64,000 nucleotides of DNA, from contig NZ_CP137624.1 of NCBI RefSeq assembly GCF_033880585.1, positions 3,445,501 to 3,509,500 on the forward strand, given 5' to 3'. Position 1 is the stretch's first letter, and each line of letters opens with the position of its first letter. The position numbers and the translations under genes are program-made. Shown in pieces: positions 1 to 8,054 of this stretch. This stretch comes from Lysinibacillus louembei (GTDB lineage Bacteria; Bacillota; Bacilli; Bacillales_A; Planococcaceae). The notes under the pieces were generated by a model. That model ran no database searches. It was not told where the DNA came from and saw nothing but the letters and a program-made list of their open reading frames with translations.

Positions 1-424
1 TTTCGCCAAAAAGTTGCTTTTTATAGCGAGTCAGTGCACCTGATAGTACAAACCCTTTCACTTTGTTCGGATATTTTGTGGCAAAGGCCGTTGTGGCAAA
101 GCCACCCATGCTATGTCCAATAACGAAAACAGGCACATCTGGATTTTCTTGTAGCGCTACATCAACAACTGCGTTGACATCATCTACAATTTCATTGAAG
201 TCCGTGTAAAATACGCGATTCCCTTCTGAGCGAGCATGTCCACGATGGTCAAAACGGTATACGCTAAAACTACGAGCTACTAGCTTTTCTGTTAAATAGT
301 CGTAGCGGCTCGCATGCTCACACAACCCATGTACGATAACAACTGCCCCTTTTGCATTGTCCACTACATCTTTTTTGAAATACAGCTTTGTCCCATCAAA
401 TGAAGTTAACATCGTTTCTGTCAT
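1..424 (-). CDS. Alpha/beta hydrolase (lysophospholipase-like), cut by window edge
   Basis: Reading the minus strand from an ATG at 424, preceded by a G-rich ribosome site, gives a protein that runs off the left edge after about 141 residues. It opens MTETMLTSFDGTKLYFKK, has the oxyanion-hole region IVHGLCEHASRY, then DHRGHARS, and the nucleophile elbow GHSMGG near residue 108. These are the signature of serine alpha/beta hydrolases of the monoacylglycerol lipase/lysophospholipase group. The Asp and His of the triad would lie beyond the edge. The substrate cannot be inferred. The gene lies just downstream of the spoIIP terminator and is probably a separate unit. In B. subtilis other genes follow spoIIP, so the hydrolase is not part of the conserved block. 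Confidence 0.8.
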   Translation of the reverse strand, partial: MTETMLTSFDGTKLYFKKDVVDNAKGAVVIVHGLCEHASRYDYLTEKLVARSFSVYRFDHRGHARSEGNRVFYTDFNEIVDDVNAVVDVALQENPDVPVFVIGHSMGGFATTAFATKYPNKVKGFVLSGALTRYKKQLFGE

Positions 425-493
425 CCCAATTCCCCCGATATGATACAAGATGGATTTATCATACTATTATCTGAATTCTCTGTCTACAATGTA

Positions 494-521
494 AAAGCGG
501 CGCTCTTTTAGGCACCGCTTT
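494..521 (-). terminator. Intrinsic terminator of spoIIP
   Basis: Minus-strand RNA forms a 10-bp stem (AAAGCGGTGC with GCGCCGCTTT, one G-U pair) around an 8-base loop, followed by TTTTA. The spoIIP stop codon lies in the loop, so the last codons form part of the terminator. Confidence 0.75.
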
Positions 522-1332
522 GCTCACTTGCATTAATTTTCGCAATGGCTTGCGCTAATACCGCCACTGTACGCAAAATTTCTTCCTCTGTATTATCAAT
601 GCCACCAAGCTCTACTAGCAGCATTTTATGAAATAAATCTTGATTATAGACACCATCTACCCCTGCGCCTGACTTTTTCATCACACCCCGTGAAATGCCT
701 GGCACAATACTGTCCATCGCTGCATGAATTGCCTCTGCATATTTTAAATTACCTGCATAACCGGGATGATCTAAGCCAACAACAAATGCCACTTTCGCAA
801 AGCTCATTTCTGGCGTTTCCAATGTTGTCACCTTACGTCCCACCGCATCACGATGAAAATCGATGACTAAATCGTATAAATTCCCTGCCAATTCCTCTTG
901 AATATACGGACGTACAACTTGATATGCTTGATGAAAACCTGCACCTTGCTGATTCATCACATTCATCACATCTACATCTAATACCGAGCCTTGCAAATTA
1001 TTTAATTGAAAATGATTCAGCATCGCTTGCTGCATTGAGAAAATATTTGTTTGCTCATCATATACAGCCTTCATACCGGTTTTGCTTTCTACAGCTGGCT
1101 GATAAGCTTCATGGGAATGTGTGTAAACAAAAAGGATATCCATAGATTTAGGCGTGGCATTTATAGGACGCGGATTCAAATTCGTTGCGGCAGCGTAAAC
1201 GACCTTTTTTTCAGGTGCTGGCTTCGACTCATTTACAGCTGCTTGGTTATTCGGAAAAGGAAGCTGTCCTATCATAATTGGTAGCAAAAATAAAATAACA
1301 AGCAGTATACAAAAGCGTTGCATTACTTTCAT
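508..1332 (-). CDS. spoIIP: Stage II sporulation protein P (peptidoglycan amidase/endopeptidase)
   Basis: SpoIIP works with SpoIID and SpoIIM to digest septal peptidoglycan during forespore engulfment; it cleaves stem peptides from glycan. The protein has an N-terminal hydrophobic anchor (about residues 7-25), a low-complexity linker, then the SpoIIP catalytic domain with the expected zinc-type motifs YTHSHEAY, IDFHRDAVGR and VELGGIDNTEEE. It is shorter than B. subtilis SpoIIP because the linker is short. I chose the ATG at 1332 over the one at 1341, because the latter abuts the GGAGGGG ribosome site while 1332 lies about 9 bases from it. It follows gpr, as in other Bacillales, and ends in its own terminator. 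Confidence 0.92.
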   Translation of the reverse strand: MKVMQRFCILLVILFLLPIMIGQLPFPNNQAAVNESKPAPEKKVVYAAATNLNPRPINATPKSMDILFVYTHSHEAYQPAVESKTGMKAVYDEQTNIFSMQQAMLNHFQLNNLQGSVLDVDVMNVMNQQGAGFHQAYQVVRPYIQEELAGNLYDLVIDFHRDAVGRKVTTLETPEMSFAKVAFVVGLDHPGYAGNLKYAEAIHAAMDSIVPGISRGVMKKSGAGVDGVYNQDLFHKMLLVELGGIDNTEEEILRTVAVLAQAIAKINASEQSGA

Positions 1333-1343
1333 CGCTTGCATCC

Positions 1344-1371
1344 CCTCCTTCCACTACTCTATGGAGGGAGG
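1344..1371 (-). promoter_or_regulatory. Hairpin masking the spoIIP ribosome-binding site
   Basis: Between gpr and spoIIP the minus-strand RNA contains CCTCCCTCC followed ten bases later by GGAAGGAGG. Eight of nine positions can pair, and the second arm is the spoIIP Shine-Dalgarno sequence. No U-run follows, so it is not an obvious terminator. A translational brake or stalling hairpin is possible; function is inference. Confidence 0.45.
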
Positions 1372-1385
1372 AGATTATTTAGAAC

Positions 1386-2399
1386 TTATGAATTTGTTAA
1401 ATCGAATAGGCTGTTTGAAATTAAATGGGCATACTGCATAAGCCAAATGTCCACTTCCTTTGGGGTCACGATAAAGCGCTCCTGCGCATGAAATACTTCT
1501 TCAAATAGCTGCCTTTTATCGTCAATTGACCATGTCGACCACTCGCCAAAAATCGGCTTCACTAAGTTTAAGTCGGCATCGGTTGTATCGCCACGCCAGC
1601 CTGTCACCGACAGCTTACCCGATGGCTTGCCACGCTCACCAATGCGCGTAGCAATTGTGCGAAAGACAGTGTCGACAGCATCCGCTAGCAAAACGGTCGC
1701 TTCCACAACGGTCGGAATACCAATTGCTAACACTGGTACGCCTAGCACCTCCTGCGAAATTTCCGCACGCTGATTGCCGACGCCTGAGCCTGGATGAATA
1801 CCTGTGTCCGTTAACTGAATCGTGCGACATAGTCGTTTGCTGCTTCTTGTTGCTAATGCATCAATCACAATGACGGCTGCTGGCTTAATCTTTTCTGCCA
1901 ATGCTTTGACAAATTCGCTTGTTTCAAAGCCTGTTTGCCCTGTTACACCTGGTGCATACATAACGAATTGTTCATTTGGACTTTCCGAAAAGGCGCTTTG
2001 CAATTCATCAATGGCAATCGGACCAATCGCATCTGGCGTAATTGTTTTATTTCCGAGCCCAACAATCAATATTTTATTTGGTGCCTTATATTGAATGTCT
2101 TCCAATAGCATGGCGATATATTTTTGCAAAACTTGCTGCAATTGTGTAAAGCCATCCGTATCGCTCGGATAAAGTGTTGGAATGGATAATGTAATATAAG
2201 TACCTTTCTTTTTACCAATTTGCTTTTCTCCCTCTTGCGATACTGTAACCTTCGTTATTTCAACACGGTTCTCCTTCAGCTCCTCCATTACGACACCGCT
2301 TTGACGCGCTGTCTTTTCCTTTTGCTGCTGGGTTTCATACGTTAAAACTTCCTCAGCTTCATCTACCAAATCGGTTCTATTCCAATTAACTTGTTCCAT
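1386..2399 (-). CDS. gpr: Germination protease Gpr
   Basis: Gpr is the spore endopeptidase (family A25) that degrades small acid-soluble proteins at germination. It is made as a zymogen in the forespore and autoprocesses near its N terminus; here the sequence NRTDLVDEAEE near residues 7-17 corresponds to the processing region. Conserved catalytic-domain stretches are visible: ILIVGLGNKTITPDAIGP, APGVTGQTGFE, VIDALATRSSKRLCRTIQL and GIHPGSGVGNQR, which include the two conserved aspartates. Length (337 residues) is slightly under the usual 360-370. The ATG at 2399 has a good GAGGTG site. It is followed 44 bases later by spoIIP and lies divergently from rpsT, the standard Bacillales order. Confidence 0.95.
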   Translation of the reverse strand: MEQVNWNRTDLVDEAEEVLTYETQQQKEKTARQSGVVMEELKENRVEITKVTVSQEGEKQIGKKKGTYITLSIPTLYPSDTDGFTQLQQVLQKYIAMLLEDIQYKAPNKILIVGLGNKTITPDAIGPIAIDELQSAFSESPNEQFVMYAPGVTGQTGFETSEFVKALAEKIKPAAVIVIDALATRSSKRLCRTIQLTDTGIHPGSGVGNQRAEISQEVLGVPVLAIGIPTVVEATVLLADAVDTVFRTIATRIGERGKPSGKLSVTGWRGDTTDADLNLVKPIFGEWSTWSIDDKRQLFEEVFHAQERFIVTPKEVDIWLMQYAHLISNSLFDLTNS

Positions 2400-2501
2400 A
2401 TTTTCACCTCATTTTTAGTGTGCTCAAACTGTCAAGTAAATATTCTTTGCATTTATGTATTGCAATTAGGCTCACGGTTTGGTAGAATGATTTTTGTTGT
2501 A

Positions 2502-2531
2502 TTGACACATGAAATAAGTGAGAAGATACTC
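2502..2531 (+). promoter_or_regulatory. Probable sigma-A promoter of rpsT
   Basis: A consensus -35 box TTGACA (about 2502) is followed after 17-18 bases by GATACT as -10, roughly 35 bases upstream of the rpsT start. Exact positions may be off by one. Confidence 0.55.
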
Positions 2532-2563
2532 ATCTCGTACCTAATATTTAGGAGGTGAAAGTT

Positions 2564-2812
2564 ATGCCAAATATTAAATCTGCTATCAAACGCGTTAAAG
2601 TTAACGCAAAAGCAAACGAAGCAAACTCTCAAGCGAAATCTGCTATGCGTACTGCAGTTAAAAAAGCTGAGCAAGCTTTAGCTACTGGCGCTGAAAATGC
2701 ACAAGAATTAGTAGTTGCTGCTTCTAAAGCAGTTGATACGGCTGCTGGTAAAGGCCTTATCCACAAAAACGCAGCATCTCGTACAAAATCACGTTTAGCT
2801 AAAAAAGCGTAA
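2564..2812 (+). CDS. rpsT: 30S ribosomal protein S20
   Basis: An 82-residue, very basic, Ala-rich helical protein beginning [12 protein letters not shown] and ending in SRLAKKA, as in bacterial S20, which binds 16S rRNA early in 30S assembly. The ATG at 2564 is preceded by a perfect AGGAGGTGA site; the in-frame GTG at 2555 lies within that site and is not the start. It is monocistronic with its own promoter and terminator and is divergent from gpr, the usual Bacillus arrangement. Confidence 0.97.
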   Translation: MPNIKSAIKRVKVNAKANEANSQAKSAMRTAVKKAEQALATGAENAQELVVAASKAVDTAAGKGLIHKNAASRTKSRLAKKA

Positions 2813-2825
2813 TTGATGAAACATT

Positions 2826-2852
2826 GGTCAGCACTTGTTGCTGACCTTTTTT
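2826..2852 (+). terminator. rpsT terminator
   Basis: GGTCAGCA pairs perfectly with TGCTGACC around a CTTGT loop, followed by six T residues, 14 bases after the rpsT stop. Confidence 0.9.
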
Positions 2853-2864
2853 CGTTTTGTTTGC

Positions 2865-2886
2865 GTGCCAGGCACACAAACAATTC
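2865..2886 (-). repeat. GTGCCTGGCAC-type palindromic repeat, copy 1
   Basis: A 22-base sequence containing the palindrome GTGCCAGGCAC. Its reverse complement is identical over 22 bases to the sequence at 4129-4150. The two copies are inverted and flank holA. Similar GTGCC(A/T)GGCAC palindromes occur as dispersed REP-like elements in some Bacillales; that comparison is from memory. Confidence 0.6.
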
Positions 2887-2993
2887 TGACAATAAAGAAA
2901 ACTTTACTTAATTAAGCGATTTCCACATTAGTATGATCACTTTTTCGATTGTTATGAGCATTTCGCTTTATTCCTATAGAAAAAACCCCTTCT

Positions 2994-4007
2994 TTACAGA
3001 AGAGGCTTCATTAAAAATAGCTCTAGCACACGAGCACGGTTGCTGCTCGTTGTTTTCAGTTGTAGGTCAACCGTTGCAAGTGCGTTCAATGCTTGCAATA
3101 AACGTTCTGCTGATGGACGATTACGTTGTTCAAGTATCATTTTAATGCGATATGGATGAACTTTTAGTTGCTTCGCAATTTGCTGTGGGTGATAGCCTTT
3201 TGTTAGTAGATAAAAAGCTTGGCTCATCGTGCGAATATTGGATGCCAGTAAACCAACAAGCATAATTGGCTCTTCTTTTTGGCGCAATAAATCATGATAA
3301 ATTGTTAATGCCTCTGCCTGTCGATTGCCTAAATAAGCATTTAGCATTTGAAAGGCATCATGCTCCAGCGTTTTAGCAACAAGCTCCTCAACAATGTCTA
3401 CTGTTACTTCATGCTCCTCACCTAAATACAAAACCATTTTTTCTAGCTCTGCTTTTAGCTGTAGCATGTTAGTCCCAACCATTTCGACAAGCTTCACGGA
3501 CGCCTCATTTGTCATGACCTTTCCCATCGACTCTACTTCAAGCTTCATCCATACATATAAATCCTGCTCTTTTGGCGATTCTGCTAAAATTAAAACAGCC
3601 TTGTCCTTCAACAGCTTGACAATTTTTTTGCGCTCATCTAATTTTTCATATGGCGCTATAAAAACCGTAACAGCTGTATCAGTTGGATAAGATAGCCACG
3701 TTTCTAAACGCTTTAAATCATGGTCAATTTTTTCCTTACCTTTTTCTGCTGCCTTTAAAAATGAAGCATTTTTCGCAATGATAAGCTTTCTGTCTGTAAA
3801 AAATGGTATGGTATCTGCTTCATCTATTACAACATCTACAGATCGTTCAGTTAAATCAAAAGGCATTACTTCAACTTCCTCTTGTCCACTCAATGCATCC
3901 TTCAAACGGCTTATTGTTTCATCTATAAAATACGTTTCTTCTCCAACAATTAAATAAACAGGGGCTATACTCCCCTTCTTTATATCCTGCCAAATTTTTG
4001 TAATCAT
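2994..4007 (-). CDS. holA: DNA polymerase III delta subunit
   Basis: HolA is the clamp-loader delta subunit that opens the beta sliding clamp during replication. The protein (337 residues from the ATG at 4007, MITKIWQDIKKG) has the typical N-terminal fold without ATP-binding residues (PVYLIVGEETYFIDETI), a middle part with FTDRKLIIAKNA, and the C-terminal collar domain. The usual B. subtilis neighbours (comEC and yqzM on one side, rpsT on the other) support the call. An upstream in-frame ATG at 4076 gives a 23-residue extension not typical of the family, while the ATG at 4007 has a GCGAGGT site. It appears monocistronic and is flanked by the inverted GTGCCTGGCAC repeats. Confidence 0.93.
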   Translation of the reverse strand: MITKIWQDIKKGSIAPVYLIVGEETYFIDETISRLKDALSGQEEVEVMPFDLTERSVDVVIDEADTIPFFTDRKLIIAKNASFLKAAEKGKEKIDHDLKRLETWLSYPTDTAVTVFIAPYEKLDERKKIVKLLKDKAVLILAESPKEQDLYVWMKLEVESMGKVMTNEASVKLVEMVGTNMLQLKAELEKMVLYLGEEHEVTVDIVEELVAKTLEHDAFQMLNAYLGNRQAEALTIYHDLLRQKEEPIMLVGLLASNIRTMSQAFYLLTKGYHPQQIAKQLKVHPYRIKMILEQRNRPSAERLLQALNALATVDLQLKTTSSNRARVLELFLMKPLL

Positions 4008-4128
4008 TTCAAAACCTCGCTTGTGCTTCTTCCTCTTTAGTATAACATTGATCTTCATTGAATGGTTGATAATCATTATGCATCAGGGTGTTAGCACACC
4101 TTGCCATTTGAATTGAGTCAAATTTTCT

Positions 4129-4150
4129 GAATTGTTTGTGTGCCTGGCAC
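4129..4150 (+). repeat. GTGCCTGGCAC-type palindromic repeat, copy 2
   Basis: Identical over 22 bases, in inverted orientation, to 2865-2886. It lies in the intergenic space between holA and yqzM. No transposase is nearby. Confidence 0.6.
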
Positions 4151-4239
4151 CCATTTGTGACATGTCCATGAAAATTGTATTGCGTGTAGATTTTTGCAAA
4201 GGCTTGACTTATAATTGTAATGGAGTAGGAGGGATATAT

Positions 4240-4410
4240 ATGGCAGGACATAATGATCCAAATTACGTAACTGAAAACCCATTCGAAGGTCGCGGTCGCG
4301 CTTCTCAACGCAATGATGCAATCGATGCTGGTATTGGCTTTGTCGTTCCTTTTGGGGTATTCACAATAATGTTCATCATCGCAATGATTGTAGAAGTAGC
4401 TACTCGCTAA
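4240..4410 (+). CDS. yqzM: YqzM-like small membrane protein
   Basis: A 56-residue protein: hydrophilic N-terminal half, then RNDAIDAGIGFVVPFG and one transmembrane helix (about residues 30-52). The RNDAID...GF(I/V)V..FG segment and its position between holA and comEC match the small YqzM family of Bacillus, whose function is not known to me. The start is fixed by a strong GGAGTAGGAGGG site before the ATG at 4240; the longer open frame upstream is not needed. A clean terminator follows directly. Confidence 0.8.
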   Translation: MAGHNDPNYVTENPFEGRGRASQRNDAIDAGIGFVVPFGVFTIMFIIAMIVEVATR

Positions 4411-4419
4411 TTGAAAGAG

Positions 4420-4449
4420 GACTTTGTCGTATGACGACAAAGTCTTTTT
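4420..4449. terminator. Bidirectional terminator between yqzM and comEC
   Basis: An 11-bp perfect stem, GACTTTGTCGT with ACGACAAAGTC, three-base loop, followed on the plus strand by TTTTTC. It lies between the convergent ends of yqzM and comEC, so it can serve both. Confidence 0.85.
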
Positions 4450-4450
4450 C

Positions 4451-6742
4451 TCATTTTAAGCGCCTGAATTCCAGCTGTGTGCCATTCCATTGTAATGTCA
4501 CAGTACCTATTTCAGCTGTTACTAAATAAGCGATATGCCGCCTTTGTAAGCGTGCAATTACTTCTGGATGTGGGTGATTGTAGCGATTATTTTTACCCGC
4601 CATAATAACAGCTAATTGAGGGTTTGTTGCGTCGATAAATTCATCGCTACTTGATGTTTTACTACCATGATGACCAATTTTTAATACCGTGACATTGTCA
4701 ATATCCTCATAAGCTATTTCCGCTAATGCCAGCTCACCCTCACGCTCTAAATCGCCCGTAAATAACATTTTCAAAGTATCTAGCTCCATTAGCAAAACAA
4801 GTGAATCATTATTTCCTTCATATTCAACATCAGTCGGCCATAAATAACGAAACTTCGCCTTTCCTGCCTGCCAAGCATTCCCTGCTATCTGCTCTCGAAT
4901 TACAAGCCTTTTGTTCATTGCTTCCTGTAAAAAATCAGCCATTACAGCTTTCCCCAAGGAGTGTGGTGAAACATGCACCTCTCCTACACTTATCTCACGT
5001 AATACTTCCTCAGCACCTTCTACATGATCGGCATCTGCATGTGTTAAAATCAGCTTGTCAATTTTGCTGATTCCTCGCCCTTTTAAAAACGGCACAACGA
5101 TTTGACGACCAACCTCATACTCCTGATGACGCTGCTTCCAGCTCTCCTGTTCAAAGCGTAGCACGCCACCTGTATCAATGACATACACCGCCTTGCGATA
5201 AGGCAGCTCAATCACAATACAATCCCCCTGCCCAACGTCAACAAAGGAAACAATTAATTGCTTATTCGTATAAGGAAGGAGTTGCACAATTAATGCTGGT
5301 ACAATAAGCACGAATATTGCAAGTCGCCATCTTTGTAGCTTGAAATAATACAGTGTCGCACAAGCGCTGCTAAATAACAATATAACCATCATTATTGATG
5401 GCTTCCCTGTCACCCACATTTGATATGGTATACTTTGCAGGAAAAAAACCCCTTCTGTTAAAAGGCTACGACACGGCTCATACAAAAAAAATAATAATGC
5501 CGCAAGTGGCTGCCAGACATATGTCATGATCAGTAAAACAATATTCAAAGGTAAAATGATGAAGGAAAATAGCGGCACAAACAACACATTAACTATAAAA
5601 GAGGAAAGACTAATTTCATAAAAATGCAGTAACAACAACGGATAAACAAGGATTTGACAGACGCAGGTCATCATAAATGTTTGCATAAGCATGCCTTGCA
5701 TTGATGCTAATAATTTACTTGATAAGACGAGGCTAAATGTTGCTAAAAAAGATAATTGAAAGCCAATTTGATAAAAAACAGCTGGCTGCCAAATAACAAA
5801 AACAATAAAACAAATGGACAAGGCATCTAAAGCGCTTAGCCGCCATTTCCAAAAGCGTGCGAGCATCACAACCTCCACAACTAGCACCGCGCGCCAAACA
5901 GATGGCGCTCCACCCGCTAATACTGCATAAGTAGGTAACATGATTAACAACAATAATGTCGCTAGCTCCCGACGTACTCGTAAGCGCAGAAGCACTTCAA
6001 AAAACAGCAACGATATGAGTGTGATATGCAAGCCTGAAATAGCAAATAAATGTGTAATGCCAAGCTTTTGATAGGCTCGCATCAAATCGGCATCCACCTG
6101 CTCCTGTGAGCCAATTAATAGCGCCTGTGCTTCTGTCACAAGCGCTGCTGGAAAAGTATTTTCAATATGTCGTAACATGCGATAACGTTGCTGTGCTAAA
6201 AAGCTGGCAACGGAATGCTCTGTAGCCATAAGGCGCCAAGAAGATATTTCCAGCACGCCAAGTGCATATTTGCTCTTCAAATATTGAGCCATTGAGAAGC
6301 TATACGCATGTGCAGGCGTTTCTGGTAAGATAATCTCCCCTTCAACAAAAAAACGTTGCCCTGCTAATGATTGCTTGCTAAACATATATTTTTCCTGTTC
6401 GCTCTTCAATGTATAATGAACATATATTTTACGCCCTTTGTCGTCCTTCATAAAGCCACGTAACGATGCACCGTCTATTTTATAGTCGCTTGTCCATAAC
6501 AGCTCTATGGGCGTTGTAAAAGGCTTAAATAGCTTATCGATTTTCCATAGCGTATAGCTATACATCACGCCACAGACAATTGTCAATGCTACTAAATGCA
6601 GAAACGAGAGCCGTTTATAATAACAAAAAACGAGCAGTACCACAAACCATAAAAAAAGCCATGCGGATTCAAATGCTGCACTTGCTGCAACGAGAACCGT
6701 CATGGCATAGTATAACCATTTATTTTTCAATGTATTGACCAA
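4451..6742 (-). CDS. comEC: Competence membrane channel ComEC/Rec2
   Basis: ComEC forms the channel that carries single-stranded DNA across the membrane during transformation. The 763-residue protein shows all three regions: N-terminal helices with an OB-like soluble domain (about 70-180), a polytopic Competence domain starting near ITHLFAISGLHITL, and a C-terminal metallo-beta-lactamase-like domain with VDVGQGDCIVIEL, LTHADADHVEGAEE and GHHGSKTSS. The start is a TTG at 6742 with AAGGTGA nine bases upstream; it overlaps the end of comEB by 23 bases, implying translational coupling. Last gene of the leftward comEA-comEB-comEC operon. Length is normal for the family. Confidence 0.96.
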   Translation of the reverse strand: MVNTLKNKWLYYAMTVLVAASAAFESAWLFLWFVVLLVFCYYKRLSFLHLVALTIVCGVMYSYTLWKIDKLFKPFTTPIELLWTSDYKIDGASLRGFMKDDKGRKIYVHYTLKSEQEKYMFSKQSLAGQRFFVEGEIILPETPAHAYSFSMAQYLKSKYALGVLEISSWRLMATEHSVASFLAQQRYRMLRHIENTFPAALVTEAQALLIGSQEQVDADLMRAYQKLGITHLFAISGLHITLISLLFFEVLLRLRVRRELATLLLLIMLPTYAVLAGGAPSVWRAVLVVEVVMLARFWKWRLSALDALSICFIVFVIWQPAVFYQIGFQLSFLATFSLVLSSKLLASMQGMLMQTFMMTCVCQILVYPLLLLHFYEISLSSFIVNVLFVPLFSFIILPLNIVLLIMTYVWQPLAALLFFLYEPCRSLLTEGVFFLQSIPYQMWVTGKPSIMMVILLFSSACATLYYFKLQRWRLAIFVLIVPALIVQLLPYTNKQLIVSFVDVGQGDCIVIELPYRKAVYVIDTGGVLRFEQESWKQRHQEYEVGRQIVVPFLKGRGISKIDKLILTHADADHVEGAEEVLREISVGEVHVSPHSLGKAVMADFLQEAMNKRLVIREQIAGNAWQAGKAKFRYLWPTDVEYEGNNDSLVLLMELDTLKMLFTGDLEREGELALAEIAYEDIDNVTVLKIGHHGSKTSSSDEFIDATNPQLAVIMAGKNNRYNHPHPEVIARLQRRHIAYLVTAEIGTVTLQWNGTQLEFRRLK

Positions 6743-7295
6743 AAAGTTCGTTCACCTTCTCTTCTAAAGGGTCTAATTCCTCTCGAGAAGCACCATGGCT
6801 GCGTAATTTTTCAAGCATCGTCGAAAGCAGCTGCAACTTTTCATCTTGCAAAAAATCAATTTTTGCTTCATCAAATGGAATATGTGCAACATTGACCTTT
6901 GCTTTCGCTAATAGCTCTAATGCGTAAGGATTATTTTTATAATCCTTTGCATAATAGACATTTTGAATGCCTGCTTGAATAATCGTTTTCGTACAAGGAA
7001 GGCATGGGAAATGGGTAACATATAAATCTGCTCCATTCGCAGGCGTACCATATTTAGCACATTGCAATAACGCATTTGTTTCTGCATGCACCGTTCGCAC
7101 ACAATGATTATCGACAACGTAGCAACCCTTTTCAATGCAATGCTCATCACCTGAAATTGAGCCGTTATAGCCACCTGCAATAATGCGCTTCTCCCGAACG
7201 ATTGTGGCGCCAACCGCTAGTCTTCTACATGTGCTTCTTAATGCTAACAAATGGCTTTGTGCCATAAAAAATTGATCCCATGTAATACGCTCCAT
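6720..7295 (-). CDS. comEB: ComEB, dCMP deaminase family protein
   Basis: A 191-residue zinc-dependent deoxycytidylate deaminase-like protein. Zinc ligands are visible in VHAETNALLQCA (His-Ala-Glu) and PCLPCTKTII (Pro-Cys-x-x-Cys). In B. subtilis ComEB is encoded within the comE operon, and the gene sits between comEA and comEC here too. The ATG at 7295 (MERITWDQFFMAQ) has a GGAGG site; the longer open frame to 7352 lacks one. Some comE operons lack comEB, so its presence is a Bacillus-like trait. Its role in transformation appears minor; the nucleotide role is the family expectation. Confidence 0.94.
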   Translation of the reverse strand: MERITWDQFFMAQSHLLALRSTCRRLAVGATIVREKRIIAGGYNGSISGDEHCIEKGCYVVDNHCVRTVHAETNALLQCAKYGTPANGADLYVTHFPCLPCTKTIIQAGIQNVYYAKDYKNNPYALELLAKAKVNVAHIPFDEAKIDFLQDEKLQLLSTMLEKLRSHGASREELDPLEEKVNELFGQYIEK

Positions 7296-7355
7296 ATGAC
7301 AACCTCCAAAATTTCTTAACTTTAGTTTAGTGCTTTCATGGAATGGGAGCAATCG

Positions 7356-7955
7356 TTATTTTACTTCAATTAACTCTTTCATACGTTCAAAGGATTTTTC
7401 ACCAATACCAGACACCTTTTTTATATCATCAATTGTTTGAAATTTTCCCGCTTCGTTGCGATAGCTTATAATCGCTTGCGCCTTCGCAGGTCCAATGCCA
7501 GGAATCGTCATCAGCTGTGTTTCATCCGCTGTATTAATATTGACCTTGCCAGAAGCATTCAATTGAGGAACAGCTATATTGACGCTGTCAGCTAGTTCTT
7601 CTCCTTGGAAAGGCACATAAATAACCATTTCATCTTGTAGACGTTGTGCATGGTTAATCATTTTTGTATCTGCCTGCTCTGTATAGCCACCCGCCATTTG
7701 AATGGCATCGATAATGCGATGCTCTTCCGTTAGCTCATAAACACCTGGAAATTTCACTTGCCCCTTTACATCAACCATTACAGCAGAAACAGGATCTGTT
7801 GTTTCTTCGTTTTCATTGTAGCTAGGTTGCTCAGTTACAGGGATAATATCTACTTCAGCTGAATTGCTTTGTTGAAGGAAAAAATAGAGGAGTCCAGCAA
7901 GGAGTGCAATGGGGAACAACACTCCTTTTCCGTATTTCTGAAAGTATCGTTGCAT
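7356..7955 (-). CDS. comEA: Competence DNA receptor ComEA
   Basis: ComEA is the membrane-anchored receptor that binds double-stranded DNA at the cell surface. The protein has a single N-terminal transmembrane anchor (about residues 12-28), an acidic linker, an SLBB/OB-like domain beginning VDVKGQVKFPGVYEL, and a C-terminal helix-hairpin-helix DNA-binding domain (VNINTADETQLMTIPGIG, then IKKVSGIGEKSFERM). About 199 residues, as in Bacillus. ATGs at 7958 and 7955 are both possible; 7955 is better spaced from GGAG. No comER lies upstream, unlike B. subtilis. A competence-regulator box could not be confirmed by eye. Confidence 0.95.
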   Translation of the reverse strand: MQRYFQKYGKGVLFPIALLAGLLYFFLQQSNSAEVDIIPVTEQPSYNENEETTDPVSAVMVDVKGQVKFPGVYELTEEHRIIDAIQMAGGYTEQADTKMINHAQRLQDEMVIYVPFQGEELADSVNIAVPQLNASGKVNINTADETQLMTIPGIGPAKAQAIISYRNEAGKFQTIDDIKKVSGIGEKSFERMKELIEVK

Positions 7956-8018
7956 CATATCTCTCCATAAAAGGTGTCATATGAAGCTGTCTTTACTATA
8001 CAAAATTTTCTGATGAAT

Positions 8019-8054
8019 GAAAAGAGGCTGTCTGGATTTTTTCCAGACAACCTC
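8019..8054 (-). terminator. Terminator after yqeM
   Basis: Minus-strand RNA forms a 13-bp stem (GAGGTTGTCTGGA with TCCAGACAGCCTC, one G-U) followed by TTTTC, directly after the yqeM stop. It separates the ribosome-assembly operon from comEA. Confidence 0.8.

Noticed and set aside
4204-4227. Promoter for yqzM from TTGACT and TATAAT
   Set aside because: The two boxes are directly adjacent, so they cannot form one promoter; no good partner box was found for either.
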